Below, piece by piece: positions 1 through 8,098 of a stretch of DNA of 64,000 nucleotides (position 1 is the stretch's first letter; each line of letters opens with the position of its first letter). Location: NCBI RefSeq assembly GCF_000176135.1, contig NZ_ACZN01000017.1, forward strand, positions 744,001 to 808,000, written 5' to 3'. Under the pieces are notes generated by a model. It had not been told where the DNA came from and did not search any database. It worked only from the letters and a program-made list of their open reading frames with translations. The DNA comes from Vibrio coralliilyticus ATCC BAA-450 (lineage in GTDB: Bacteria; Pseudomonadota; Gammaproteobacteria; Enterobacterales; Vibrionaceae). A program made the translations under genes and the position numbers.

Positions 1-129
1 GGTCAGACTTGTCGGATGTAAGATGGTTTTATCTTCGATTGCAAACGAAGCATCCAGTAATTGAAACATGAAAATGAAGAGTTGTTTTATTTGGCACCAG
101 CGGTTAACTTTATCACACCGCAAGGTTAA

Positions 130-144
130 TGATAATTATTTTCA
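130..144 (+). promoter_or_regulatory. Candidate Fur box upstream of the MFS gene
   Basis: The site reads TGATAAT-T-ATTTTCA, one mismatch from the 7-1-7 Fur core TGATAAT-n-ATTATCA. It lies about 80 bp before the MFS start at 222. Its AT-rich flanks extend the match (AATGATAATTATTTTCATAA). This suggests iron repression of the MFS gene, and perhaps of a divergent gene beyond the left edge. The rest of 1-221 shows no coding region I can support. Confidence 0.6.
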
Positions 145-221
145 TAATCATTAAATATCACGTTATTTCGATGCATTTTCATCACCAAGATCAATAAGAA
201 ACCGACAAACGATGCTTTCTC

Positions 222-1427
222 ATGTCAGTTGTAAAAAATACACGTATCCAACTCAGTGTGATTGGTTTAATCGCCGCCTTGATGGGAATTGGCCAAAATG
301 GGCTTTTGGTGTCATTACCCTTCCTGGTTGAGCACTCCGCTTTTGCCTTACCAACGTGGTCAATCTTAATTGCCGTCGGGAGCTTTCTGTTTCTCCCCGC
401 CGCCCCTTACTGGGGGCGCCACAGCGATCAATTTGGCCCCAAACGAGTCGTCATTCAAGCACTGCTGGGAATGGCTGTGAGCTTCTTGCTATTGCTGGTG
501 TTTGCAGTACTCAGCGCTCAAGGTCAGCAATGGATCGGGTGGTGCCTAGCGGGGCTTGTGCTTGCTCGAATTATCTACGGTTGCACCGTCGCCGGCATGG
601 TTCCCGCCAGCCAGCATTGGGCGATTCTCCTTTGTGGTGAGCAAAACCGGATTCAGGCCATTACTTCCGTGAGTATTGGTCTCAGTACGGGGCGTCTACT
701 TGGGCCTTTGCTTTCTATTGTGCTATTGAAGTTCTCGCCTTTCGCACCATTAATGGTGATGGTGTTATTCCCTGTCTTAGCGTTAATGGGGGCTTACTGG
801 CTCCCTTCCCCACAATTGGACAAGCCATTTTCAGGTGAAGAAAAATCTCGGCATTCTTGGATCCCTAACGCTCACCTGATGCCATTTCTGTTGTCTGGCT
901 TACTACTGTGTGCGGTCATCGCTTTGTTGCAATACAGTTTCTCTCCACTGATTTTCAGCGTGACAGAATGGTCGACAGACCAGATCAGTAATGCGATCGG
1001 CATTCTTCTGACCATCAGTGCTGCCATGACTTTGAGTACTCAGGTACTGGTTATCAAAAAGAAAAAGTTGACGCCGACGGCAATGTATCAGTTAGGCGGG
1101 TTGGCAATGCTGACTGGGTTTGTTTTGTTCCTCATACCTAACATCTGGCTATTCGGCGTTGCAATGGCGATTGCAGCCAGTGGCGCTGCACTCTTGGTCC
1201 CTGCTTATACGGCGAAAGCCACGGAAACAGACAAAAGCTCACCTGGTGCGATTTCAGGGTATATTTCAATGTCACACACACTCGGATATGGGTTTGCTTC
1301 GCTATTGGCTTATAGTGCGACCATCAATCCAATTTACCCGATCTACATTTGTATCGGCTTTTCCGCAATCATTCTCACCATCGCGCTTAAACAACGTAGC
1401 GCTGGAGCGTTGGAAACACAGGGCTAG
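222..1427 (+). CDS. MFS transporter, probable siderophore exporter
   Basis: The 401-residue protein has about 12 hydrophobic segments. The loop PYWGRHSDQFGPKR near residues 62-75 matches the MFS motif A (GxLaDrxGrkr) between helices 2 and 3. A Fur-box-like site about 80 bp upstream and a convergent FhuF-like reductase place it in iron acquisition, so export of an endogenous siderophore (the PvsC/EntS role) is the likeliest function. The substrate cannot be read from the sequence, and a generic drug exporter is the alternative. The Shine-Dalgarno before ATG 222 is weak. The stop overlaps the last 4 bp of the convergent gene (CTAG shared at 1424-1427). No biosynthetic siderophore gene is visible beside it; such genes may lie left of the window. 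Confidence 0.75.
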   Translation: MSVVKNTRIQLSVIGLIAALMGIGQNGLLVSLPFLVEHSAFALPTWSILIAVGSFLFLPAAPYWGRHSDQFGPKRVVIQALLGMAVSFLLLLVFAVLSAQGQQWIGWCLAGLVLARIIYGCTVAGMVPASQHWAILLCGEQNRIQAITSVSIGLSTGRLLGPLLSIVLLKFSPFAPLMVMVLFPVLALMGAYWLPSPQLDKPFSGEEKSRHSWIPNAHLMPFLLSGLLLCAVIALLQYSFSPLIFSVTEWSTDQISNAIGILLTISAAMTLSTQVLVIKKKKLTPTAMYQLGGLAMLTGFVLFLIPNIWLFGVAMAIAASGAALLVPAYTAKATETDKSSPGAISGYISMSHTLGYGFASLLAYSATINPIYPIYICIGFSAIILTIALKQRSAGALETQG

Positions 1428-2155
1428 GCTTTATTATCCGGATGTCTCGGACAATCCTCGCAGAGTTTACGTCCGTGACATTTGTATACCAAGCAACAAC
1501 TGGTACGCACCAGTTTCAGCTCTCCACTTTGTTCATCCACGGTCAGTGTTTTAGCCAATTTAGCGGGCAGCCCACACGCATCCAACCAAAGTGAAGCCTG
1601 CTCAAGCAGATAGTCATTCGGAATATGCGGGGCAAACTTGCTCAGCTTGACCAAACAACCCAGCACGCCATCAGCGAACAAGTGGTTGGTAAAGCCCGGA
1701 CGAATCCGCGTCCACTGGCTCATCTCTTCACGGAAAAAAGCAAACAAGGCCTGCAGTTGAACGCCTGCTTTTGCTACTAACTCCGCCTCTGTGCCATGAA
1801 CATGCTCTGTCGACTCGAATTGAAAGCCCGCCACAAACTCCGACTGCACTTTTTGCCCAATACGAGTGAGATCGGGCAAGCCATGCAACGCATAAATCGA
1901 GATGAACGAAAGATAGACAGGCTGCCAACAAATCAGATCCCACGTTCGCGTTAACCAATAGGCAGAACCGGCTTCCGGATGAGCCGCCTTAAGGCGTTCG
2001 TACAACTCTTGGATATTTTCACTGCACGGATGATCGACGTGGAGAATGTCTTGCTGAGGCGCATCTTCGGGGATCGGTGAAACCGTTCCAGCCAGATAAG
2101 GCGTGACCTGTTGAGAGTATTCGAAGAGGTGGTCGAAGAAAGCGTCTGAGCTCAT
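1424..2155 (-). CDS. FhuF-like (2Fe-2S) ferric-siderophore reductase
   Basis: The 243-residue protein ends with TSCCLVYKCHGRKLCEDCP, which gives the spacing C-C-x10-C-x2-C. That is the unusual 2Fe-2S ligand pattern of the FhuF family, whose members reduce Fe(III) in imported siderophores in the cytoplasm. The N-terminal two thirds carry no signal peptide or membrane segment. The length is close to E. coli FhuF (about 260 aa). It converges on the Fur-box-preceded MFS gene with a 4-bp overlap. The upstream region (2156-2230) is AT-rich with partial TGATA/TATCA matches but no clear Fur box. The cluster motif makes the assignment fairly secure; the cognate siderophore is unknown. Confidence 0.8.
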   Translation of the reverse strand: MSSDAFFDHLFEYSQQVTPYLAGTVSPIPEDAPQQDILHVDHPCSENIQELYERLKAAHPEAGSAYWLTRTWDLICWQPVYLSFISIYALHGLPDLTRIGQKVQSEFVAGFQFESTEHVHGTEAELVAKAGVQLQALFAFFREEMSQWTRIRPGFTNHLFADGVLGCLVKLSKFAPHIPNDYLLEQASLWLDACGLPAKLAKTLTVDEQSGELKLVRTSCCLVYKCHGRKLCEDCPRHPDNKA

Positions 2156-2418
2156 AACGGTGATATTTATACAATCAAAATCAGCTTGTTAGGATAGTGA
2201 TAACATAAGGTTAATGCAATTGATTATTATTAACTAAAGTACCAAATGCCAAGGTTCGAGTAGCTTTTTCTACCTTCATTTATTAACCTTAGCTATATGA
2301 ATGGCAATTTATCCGTAGTTGTAGTTATTTGTTTTGTCTCCATAATTACCCCTGTTGGATAGTTCTGGTACGTGATTAAAGCCAACACGTACATAGATGA
2401 TAGGCGTATTGCAGTTTG

Positions 2419-2973
2419 ATGAGAAAATCAGGTTTTACATTAATCGAGTTGGTTACCGTCGTGGTGATCCTAGGTATTCTGGCCGTCGTAGCTGCGCCTC
2501 AATTTCTCAACCTTCAAAAATCGGCTCGTGAAGCAACGTTAGAAGGCATTGCAAACGCAATGGAAGGCGTGATAAGTCAAGTGAGCGCTAAAGCCTACGT
2601 TAACGGATTAACGCCAAGCACCTCTAACCCGGGAAATCAGCAGAACTATATCTTGGATTTCGGTATCGGAACTGTCGAAGTCGATTGGGGGGCTCTATGC
2701 CCAGAAAGTGAGGGCGAGTCGGGAGATGCATTGACCATGCTCGATTTTATGACGCTGGGTACAACCGATGATCTCACAACCGCCATCGGCAATCGACATA
2801 CTGTAATTGGCTTTGAACACTCTTTTTCTGATACTGAACTTAACAGTAGCAACATTACCACGCTGCCGCAGGGTTGCTATGTAATCTATGACTCCTTCGG
2901 TGGAAGGTCATCAGGTACCTGCCCTGCAGAAGGCTGTGTCTGTACCGTACGGGTTGAAAATACCAACTGCTAA
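2419..2973 (+). CDS. Type IV pilin-like protein (MSHA-like prepilin)
   Basis: The product begins MRKSG/FTLIELVTVVVILGIL, a class III signal. A prepilin peptidase would cut after Gly5, leaving Phe+1 and Glu+5, followed by the hydrophobic alpha1 helix. The APQFLNLQKSAREATL stretch resembles the MSHA major pilin MshA. I chose ATG 2419 rather than a TTG one codon earlier. Mature length (about 179 aa) suits a major or minor pilin. The C-terminal 35 residues carry five cysteines (GCYV, GTCP, EGCVC, NTNC), more than the usual single disulfide pair. No pilus assembly genes are next to it, so it would need machinery encoded elsewhere. It could also be a pseudopilin of a type II secretion system. Confidence 0.82.
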   Translation: MRKSGFTLIELVTVVVILGILAVVAAPQFLNLQKSAREATLEGIANAMEGVISQVSAKAYVNGLTPSTSNPGNQQNYILDFGIGTVEVDWGALCPESEGESGDALTMLDFMTLGTTDDLTTAIGNRHTVIGFEHSFSDTELNSSNITTLPQGCYVIYDSFGGRSSGTCPAEGCVCTVRVENTNC

Positions 2974-3024
2974 GTCAAAGTTCTCTCTCCCTTCTTATAA
3001 CGTCCGTTTTGCTTACTTTCAGCA

Positions 3025-3048
3025 CAAAAAAGCCCGGTCATGCCGGGC
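3025..3048 (-). terminator. Rho-independent terminator for the PTS operon
   Basis: GCCCGG (3032-3037) pairs with CCGGGC (3043-3048) across a 5-nt loop. The A-run at 3025-3031 becomes a U-tract on the minus strand. It sits 35 bp beyond the EIIA stop and closes the minus-strand sugar operon. It may also stop transcription from the pilin gene, though the plus-strand tail is poor in T. Confidence 0.8.
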
Positions 3049-3082
3049 AAAACAGAGAGAAAAATCCCTAAGACTTATCGTC

Positions 3083-3679
3083 TTAAAGCAATAAGAACAA
3101 GAAGGCAGAAATCAGAACACCCGCCCCCAAGACAAGTGGATACGCATGACGACTGATATCCCTTGCCATTTCGGGTTGCTCTTCTTCTACTTCCGGTTCA
3201 GGGGCTGCTTCTGTTGACGCTTCTTCTTCAGCGCCAAACAGCTGCATGACTTCTTTACTCGATTTCGCTGCCACCAGCTGGTCACGGAAATCGTCATCTA
3301 CCAAAGAGGAAGTGAGCGTAGTCAGCACTTCCATATGTGTTGAGCCAGCTTCCGCCGGCGGAATGGCGAGCAAAAAGATCATGGTCACAGGCTCATCACC
3401 ATCCAGACCTTTCCACATCATTTCATCTTTAACGAATGCGCAGGCAAATACGGGCTCTGTGACCGCAGCAGATTTACCATGCGGCACAGCGAGGTATTCA
3501 CCTAGTGCCGTCGGGCCCTCGTCTTCACGCTTTAATACAGCTTCTAGAAACTGACTCTTATCCGTCAGTTTTCCTTCTTGCTCGATTTTGTCTGTCAGAG
3601 CATGAATAGCAGCGATTCGATCATCAAACGCCGCATCAAGCATGATCAGATTTTCAGAGGTGAGGTTCGCAAGTTTCAT
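3083..3679 (-). CDS. PTS EIIA, fructose/mannitol type, with C-terminal membrane anchor
   Basis: Residues 1-148 form an EIIA-Fru domain that accepts phosphate from HPr and passes it to the EIIB of the same operon. The active-site histidine is His67 in the motif VPHGK. The start has a good Shine-Dalgarno (AGGAG 9 nt before ATG). Unlike ordinary soluble EIIA proteins, it continues with a Glu/Pro-rich linker (about 149-170) and ends in one hydrophobic helix (about 179-198) with no residues after it, so it looks tail-anchored. The EIIBC protein of the operon lacks an A domain, so the two together supply the A, B and C functions that E. coli MngA combines in one chain. It is the last gene of the operon, 10 bp after the GH13 gene. 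Confidence 0.85.
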   Translation of the reverse strand: MKLANLTSENLIMLDAAFDDRIAAIHALTDKIEQEGKLTDKSQFLEAVLKREDEGPTALGEYLAVPHGKSAAVTEPVFACAFVKDEMMWKGLDGDEPVTMIFLLAIPPAEAGSTHMEVLTTLTSSLVDDDFRDQLVAAKSSKEVMQLFGAEEEASTEAAPEPEVEEEQPEMARDISRHAYPLVLGAGVLISAFLFLLL

Positions 3680-3689
3680 AGTGTGGCTC

Positions 3690-5381
3690 CTATTGCTCTG
3701 TCAGCCAGACAAATTGATACGGATTAAGAGTAAACTGGTTATCAAAGCTCTGATCGCTGACCAGATCCTTACCACCAGTGTTCAGCGTGACGGATTGCGC
3801 CTGCTGAGACAAGTTGACGACGAAGCGAATCGCCTTTTCACCTTCGCCACGCTGTAAGCCAAACAGGCCATCACCCAGCTCCAATACCTGCTGAGATGAA
3901 CTTGGTGAGAAAGCAGATTGCTGCTGGCGTACGTTTAGCAAGCGTACCATTTCACTGTAGACGTTATTGCGCAGTGAACCTTGCTCAGCCAACTCGGCTT
4001 CGAGCGATTCGACCGAGAACTTTTTGCGGTTGATACGACGATTGATGCCAGACTCTTCCATTCCGGCCACATCGTTCTCACTGCCAAGGAAGCTGTGGTA
4101 GTAGACCGCAGGCACACCAATGAAAGAGAGCAAAATTGACTGCGCTGCGAGAAACTTCGCCGCTTTCGTCTGTGTGTCATCTTCAGGCTCAGTAATGGCA
4201 CTCAAATAGTTAATGTTGAGCTCGTACGGGGACTGGGTACCATCGCCATTGTTCTTGTAGTTGACTCGGCCACCCTTGCGCTCAACCTGCTGACACATCA
4301 TGTGGCGATCGTCGTCGCTAAGAATACCTTCCGTCGGACGTACACCAATACCATCATGGCTGGCAAGGAAGTTAAAGTAAGTGGTTTTACTCCCCGCTTG
4401 CAACGATGCCATGGCTTCGTTCGTTAGTCCCTTCGCCCATTCGGTCAGCACACTGCTGTCCTGACTAAGGAACGCATGCAGCGTTAATGGTGGCAGTGGG
4501 AACTGGTACACCATATGCGCTTCATCGCCCTGACCAAAGTAAGAGATATTCTCTTTATGCGGCACATTGGTTTCTGTAATCAGCAAAGAGCCCGGCATGA
4601 CGTCATCGAGAACAATGCGCCATAGCTTGATGATTTCATGGGCTTCCTCAAGGTGAATACAGGTTGTGTTAAGCACTTTCCAGATAAAGCCGATGGCATC
4701 AAGACGAATAGAACGGCCACCGTTCGCTGCGTACATCAGCAAAATATCGATGCTTTCCAACAGCACTTTCGGGCTTTTAAAGTTAATGTCGATCTGATCG
4801 TCTGAGAACGTTGTCCAGACATGTGTCGTCTCACCCGAGGCCTTGGTAAACGGCGTCAGGAGCGGTAGTGCGCGGGGACGCGTAACGCTCGAATAATCAA
4901 GGCTCGGGTCAGACTCTACAAAATAATCCTGATAAGCCGCATCGCCCGCGAGATAGCGCTGGAACCAGTCGCTGCTCTTAGAGATGTGGTTAATCACGCA
5001 GTCGTACATCAGGTCAAAATGTTCCGCCAGCTCATTCAGCTCTTTCCAGTCACCCAAGTTCGGGTCAACCTTGCGGTAATCCACTACGCTGAAGCCGTCA
5101 TCCGAAGTGTATGGGAACATAGGTAGAATATGGATATTGCTGATCGCGCCACGCAAGTACTTATCGGCAAAGTACTTCATGGTATTCAGCGTCGGCTCTC
5201 CCTCGCGGCGAATACTGTCGCCGTATGTGATGAGGTACGCCGTCGATTCGTCGACCCAGCTCTGATAAGACGGCGCATGACCACGCCACTTATCAACCAG
5301 TGCTAAAATGTCCTGTGTCAGTGATGGTGCTAGCTCTTCACCGTACAGCTTGGCAACTTTATTAAAAATCTTCTCTTTCAT
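3690..5381 (-). CDS. GH13 subfamily 18-type glycoside phosphorylase (sucrose/glucosylglycerate phosphorylase-like)
   Basis: The 563-residue protein has the GH13 (beta/alpha)8 layout of sucrose-phosphorylase relatives. The nucleophile is Asp228 in IRLDAIGF, the acid/base is Glu270 in LLITETNVPH, and the transition-state Asp343 is in FLASHDG. The early TYGDSIRREGE segment and the ILPMFPYTSDDGFSVVDY region are typical of this subfamily (E. coli YcjM group), not of alpha-amylases. It lies between a mannosylglycerate-hydrolase-like gene and an EIIA gene, so phosphorolysis of glucosylglycerate or a phosphorylated glucoside is a plausible role. That substrate is inference from neighbours. There is no signal peptide, so it acts in the cytoplasm. 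Sucrose phosphorylase is the alternative. Confidence 0.8.
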   Translation of the reverse strand: MKEKIFNKVAKLYGEELAPSLTQDILALVDKWRGHAPSYQSWVDESTAYLITYGDSIRREGEPTLNTMKYFADKYLRGAISNIHILPMFPYTSDDGFSVVDYRKVDPNLGDWKELNELAEHFDLMYDCVINHISKSSDWFQRYLAGDAAYQDYFVESDPSLDYSSVTRPRALPLLTPFTKASGETTHVWTTFSDDQIDINFKSPKVLLESIDILLMYAANGGRSIRLDAIGFIWKVLNTTCIHLEEAHEIIKLWRIVLDDVMPGSLLITETNVPHKENISYFGQGDEAHMVYQFPLPPLTLHAFLSQDSSVLTEWAKGLTNEAMASLQAGSKTTYFNFLASHDGIGVRPTEGILSDDDRHMMCQQVERKGGRVNYKNNGDGTQSPYELNINYLSAITEPEDDTQTKAAKFLAAQSILLSFIGVPAVYYHSFLGSENDVAGMEESGINRRINRKKFSVESLEAELAEQGSLRNNVYSEMVRLLNVRQQQSAFSPSSSQQVLELGDGLFGLQRGEGEKAIRFVVNLSQQAQSVTLNTGGKDLVSDQSFDNQFTLNPYQFVWLTEQ

Positions 5382-5396
5382 TGTGATTCCAACCTG

Positions 5397-8018
5397 TTAA
5401 ATCTTGAAACTAACGCGCAGGTCAATGGCATTGTTTGGTTTGACTGTCCAATTCTGCTCGACACTCTGCTCTCGGTGATTGACACGCTCAACATCAGCGA
5501 AATGAGCGAACGCGGTGACATCGAGTTGCTGTTCACTGTCCGTCGCATTAAATAGGCGCACAATGACCGCATTGTCTTGATAGAATGAATGGCCAACGCT
5601 GGATAAAACCAACGGCTGATTCAGTTCAAACAGGCTGAATTTTTTCTCAGCTTCGCGGCTATCAAATCTAACCTGAAAACGTTCGAGACGATTCTCAAAG
5701 CTATTGAGCGACTGTTTCTGGTAGCTGAATGGGCTATCAAGATATTCACTTTCCAGCTCTCGGATTGTCTGATGCTCAGCGTTGTCCGCCAACGCAATAG
5801 CAAAGCTGAACTGCATGGATTTTTGCAACTGAGCATCCGGCGTGTACACCACGGTGTTGTTGATGCCAGAGGCGCGGCCAGGTCGCCATAACAGGTCATC
5901 TTTACCAAGCTTGCCCGTTGCCTTGAACAAAGTCAGAGCAATCAAGTCACTGGTATCACCTTTCAGGATCTGGAACTCTTTCAAACCACGACCGTTAACA
6001 ATCAAAGCTCGATCCTCTGCCGCTACCGCAATCGCGCCATCGGTGGTTTCAATGTCTACCGGACATTCGCGGAAGCTGTCACGCCAGCCATCAACATTTG
6101 GTGCCACTGGACGAGTCATCAACGCAAATGGCTGAGTGCTGATGGATGTATCGGTCTGAACATCTGAATTAATCAAAACGCGCACACGGTGATCATCAAC
6201 CTGATTAAGCGTATCGATCTCTACTTCCAGCGATTGTTTACCTTGAGTAAGCGTCAAGCGAACGATAAATTCCGCTAGAACAGATTTTTCACCGTTCTGG
6301 CGAGCTTCTAGGTTTTCCGGAAGCTCAAGACTTGCTTTCAGGATCATCGACTGCTGGCTTTCACCCACATGAGATTCAACCCAGCTGAGTTCACTAGTGT
6401 ACAGTGGCGTATCGCCTTCCAGCGGTGAGAAGTCATAAGAATCGCCGTCATCGGCCTGCTCTTCAAAGCGGATAAGCTGCTCAATAATACGCTCTGAACG
6501 TTTATCTTTAAGCTTAAGCTGACCATCTTCCAACCAAAGCGCTAGTTGGCTGTTTTCAATCTGAGTTGCAACAGATACCTGCACTTGGGTATCGCAATCT
6601 GTTTCCACTACCTGAAATACCTGATAACCCATTGCTGGCAGATCTGCCACATCAACATTGAGCTCAAATCGGTAGTAAGGAGGAACAGGCACTTCTTTTT
6701 CGCCATCCTTAGTCACTTCGATGACCTTACCGCCATCTAGTGTTTCACGAGTGACCACTTCACTGCTAAGGATTTTCTCGCCATCTCTTAGCGCGATGGA
6801 TTCGTGCTTGGAAAACGCAACAACACGGGTAATGCCGCTAAACGGCGTTGTCTGACCGTTGAAGATCATCACTTCCGAATCATCACAGGCATTAGTGGCA
6901 ATTTCTTTGACCACCAAGTTGTATAAACCATGACAGATTTCTTCCGCCTGCTTAAGACGATGCATGATATCAGCGTTGGTCGCATCGCTATTACAACCAC
7001 CCATGCTGTCGTGCGCATGGCACTCAAGGATCTTCTTCCATGCCAAGTCCACAAGCTCTGTGTGTACCGTTATGCCCTGTGCTTTGGCAATCGCAATCAC
7101 CACTTCCAGCTTCTTGAGCAAGAACTGTTCGATCTCAAAGTTAAGCTTTTTGATGTCGTAACGCACAGAACCAATGGTCTTGTGAATACGTGTGTAGCGT
7201 GGTGTTTTGAACTCACCATAGTAAGTCTCAAACCCTTCACTATTTCGGCGTAGGAAATCGACAAAGCTTTCCATCGAAGAAATAGAATACACATCGCCAG
7301 ATGGAGAACGCTCAGACGCAGCCGCTAACGTGGCTGGCAAATTCGGGTCGATATTGACTTGGTCGCCACCCGATGGAATCAATACTTCATCAAGGCCTGA
7401 CAACGACTTGATCTTCTCAATCATTGGGAAGATTTTCTTATCCAGATGCTCAGCATCCGGCACGATGTTCTTCGCTGCACCGTAACCATGAACTAGGTTG
7501 TAAGCGTATATCTTATCGCCACCGTGAGATTGCCACATGAAATGGGATTTGCTGACATGTTGGTCATAATCAATACCGCGCCAGAAGACGATGTTGTCGA
7601 TACCCATACCGCGGAATAGCGTTGGCATTTGCGCGTTATGACCAAATGTGTCAGGCAGGTAGCCGACTTTCATGCTGTGGCCCAACTCTTCTGCGATGTG
7701 CATGCCGTATTTCAGGTTACGGATGATGGACTCACCCGCTACGTTGTAGGTATCGGTCTGGGTGTACCAAGGGCCAATGAATAGCTTTTTGTCTGCCACC
7801 AGCTGTGCCATACGCTCACGCATATGCGGCAGAACCTTCAGATAATCTTCTACAATCGCAGACTGACCATCAAGGTGATAGCAGCTGTAATCTGCCTGAC
7901 TTTCCAAAGTTTCAATCACTTTGGTGAAGTTGTAAGTCGCTAAAACGTCACTGTCTTGCTGAGTAAAATACCACTCACGATCCCAGTGAGTATGTGGAAT
8001 GACATGTACTTTAGTCAT
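5397..8018 (-). CDS. mngB: GH38 alpha-mannosidase, mannosylglycerate hydrolase (MngB-like)
   Basis: The 873 residues match the length of E. coli MngB (about 877). The N-terminus PHTHWDREW supplies Zn ligands (His11, Asp13). LPDTFGHNAQMP contains the nucleophile Asp123, and LECHAHDSMGG supplies a further Zn ligand histidine. GH38 enzymes of this type cleave 2-O-(6-phospho-mannosyl)-D-glycerate to mannose-6-phosphate and glycerate after PTS import. The neighbouring fructose-family EIIBC and EIIA genes fit that scheme exactly. Translation starts at the ATG behind a modest purine stretch; the gene follows EIIBC after an 80-bp gap that holds a long hairpin. The family is secure. The exact substrate is inferred, since other bacterial GH38 enzymes in PTS operons act on other mannosides. 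Confidence 0.85.
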   Translation of the reverse strand: MTKVHVIPHTHWDREWYFTQQDSDVLATYNFTKVIETLESQADYSCYHLDGQSAIVEDYLKVLPHMRERMAQLVADKKLFIGPWYTQTDTYNVAGESIIRNLKYGMHIAEELGHSMKVGYLPDTFGHNAQMPTLFRGMGIDNIVFWRGIDYDQHVSKSHFMWQSHGGDKIYAYNLVHGYGAAKNIVPDAEHLDKKIFPMIEKIKSLSGLDEVLIPSGGDQVNIDPNLPATLAAASERSPSGDVYSISSMESFVDFLRRNSEGFETYYGEFKTPRYTRIHKTIGSVRYDIKKLNFEIEQFLLKKLEVVIAIAKAQGITVHTELVDLAWKKILECHAHDSMGGCNSDATNADIMHRLKQAEEICHGLYNLVVKEIATNACDDSEVMIFNGQTTPFSGITRVVAFSKHESIALRDGEKILSSEVVTRETLDGGKVIEVTKDGEKEVPVPPYYRFELNVDVADLPAMGYQVFQVVETDCDTQVQVSVATQIENSQLALWLEDGQLKLKDKRSERIIEQLIRFEEQADDGDSYDFSPLEGDTPLYTSELSWVESHVGESQQSMILKASLELPENLEARQNGEKSVLAEFIVRLTLTQGKQSLEVEIDTLNQVDDHRVRVLINSDVQTDTSISTQPFALMTRPVAPNVDGWRDSFRECPVDIETTDGAIAVAAEDRALIVNGRGLKEFQILKGDTSDLIALTLFKATGKLGKDDLLWRPGRASGINNTVVYTPDAQLQKSMQFSFAIALADNAEHQTIRELESEYLDSPFSYQKQSLNSFENRLERFQVRFDSREAEKKFSLFELNQPLVLSSVGHSFYQDNAVIVRLFNATDSEQQLDVTAFAHFADVERVNHREQSVEQNWTVKPNNAIDLRVSFKI

Positions 8019-8050
8019 GGGAGTTTCTCTAATCTAAATTCTGATTCTTG

Positions 8051-8090
8051 TTACCAGAGGCTCAATTTTGGAGAGCAGAGCCTCTGGTAA
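8051..8090. repeat. Perfect 13-bp inverted repeat between EIIBC and mngB-like genes
   Basis: TTACCAGAGGCTC (8051-8063) and GAGCCTCTGGTAA (8078-8090) are exact reverse complements around a 14-nt loop. No T-tract follows on the minus strand, so it is not a standard terminator. In the polycistronic RNA it would form a stable stem-loop just after the EIIBC stop, a place where such structures often protect upstream mRNA or attenuate downstream expression. Confidence 0.75.
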
Positions 8091-8098
8091 GTGACGTG

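Noticed and set aside
2161..2240. Possible Fur box before the FhuF-like gene
   Set aside because: Several TGAT/ATCA fragments occur but none gives a 7-1-7 match close to consensus, so it is not listed as a site.
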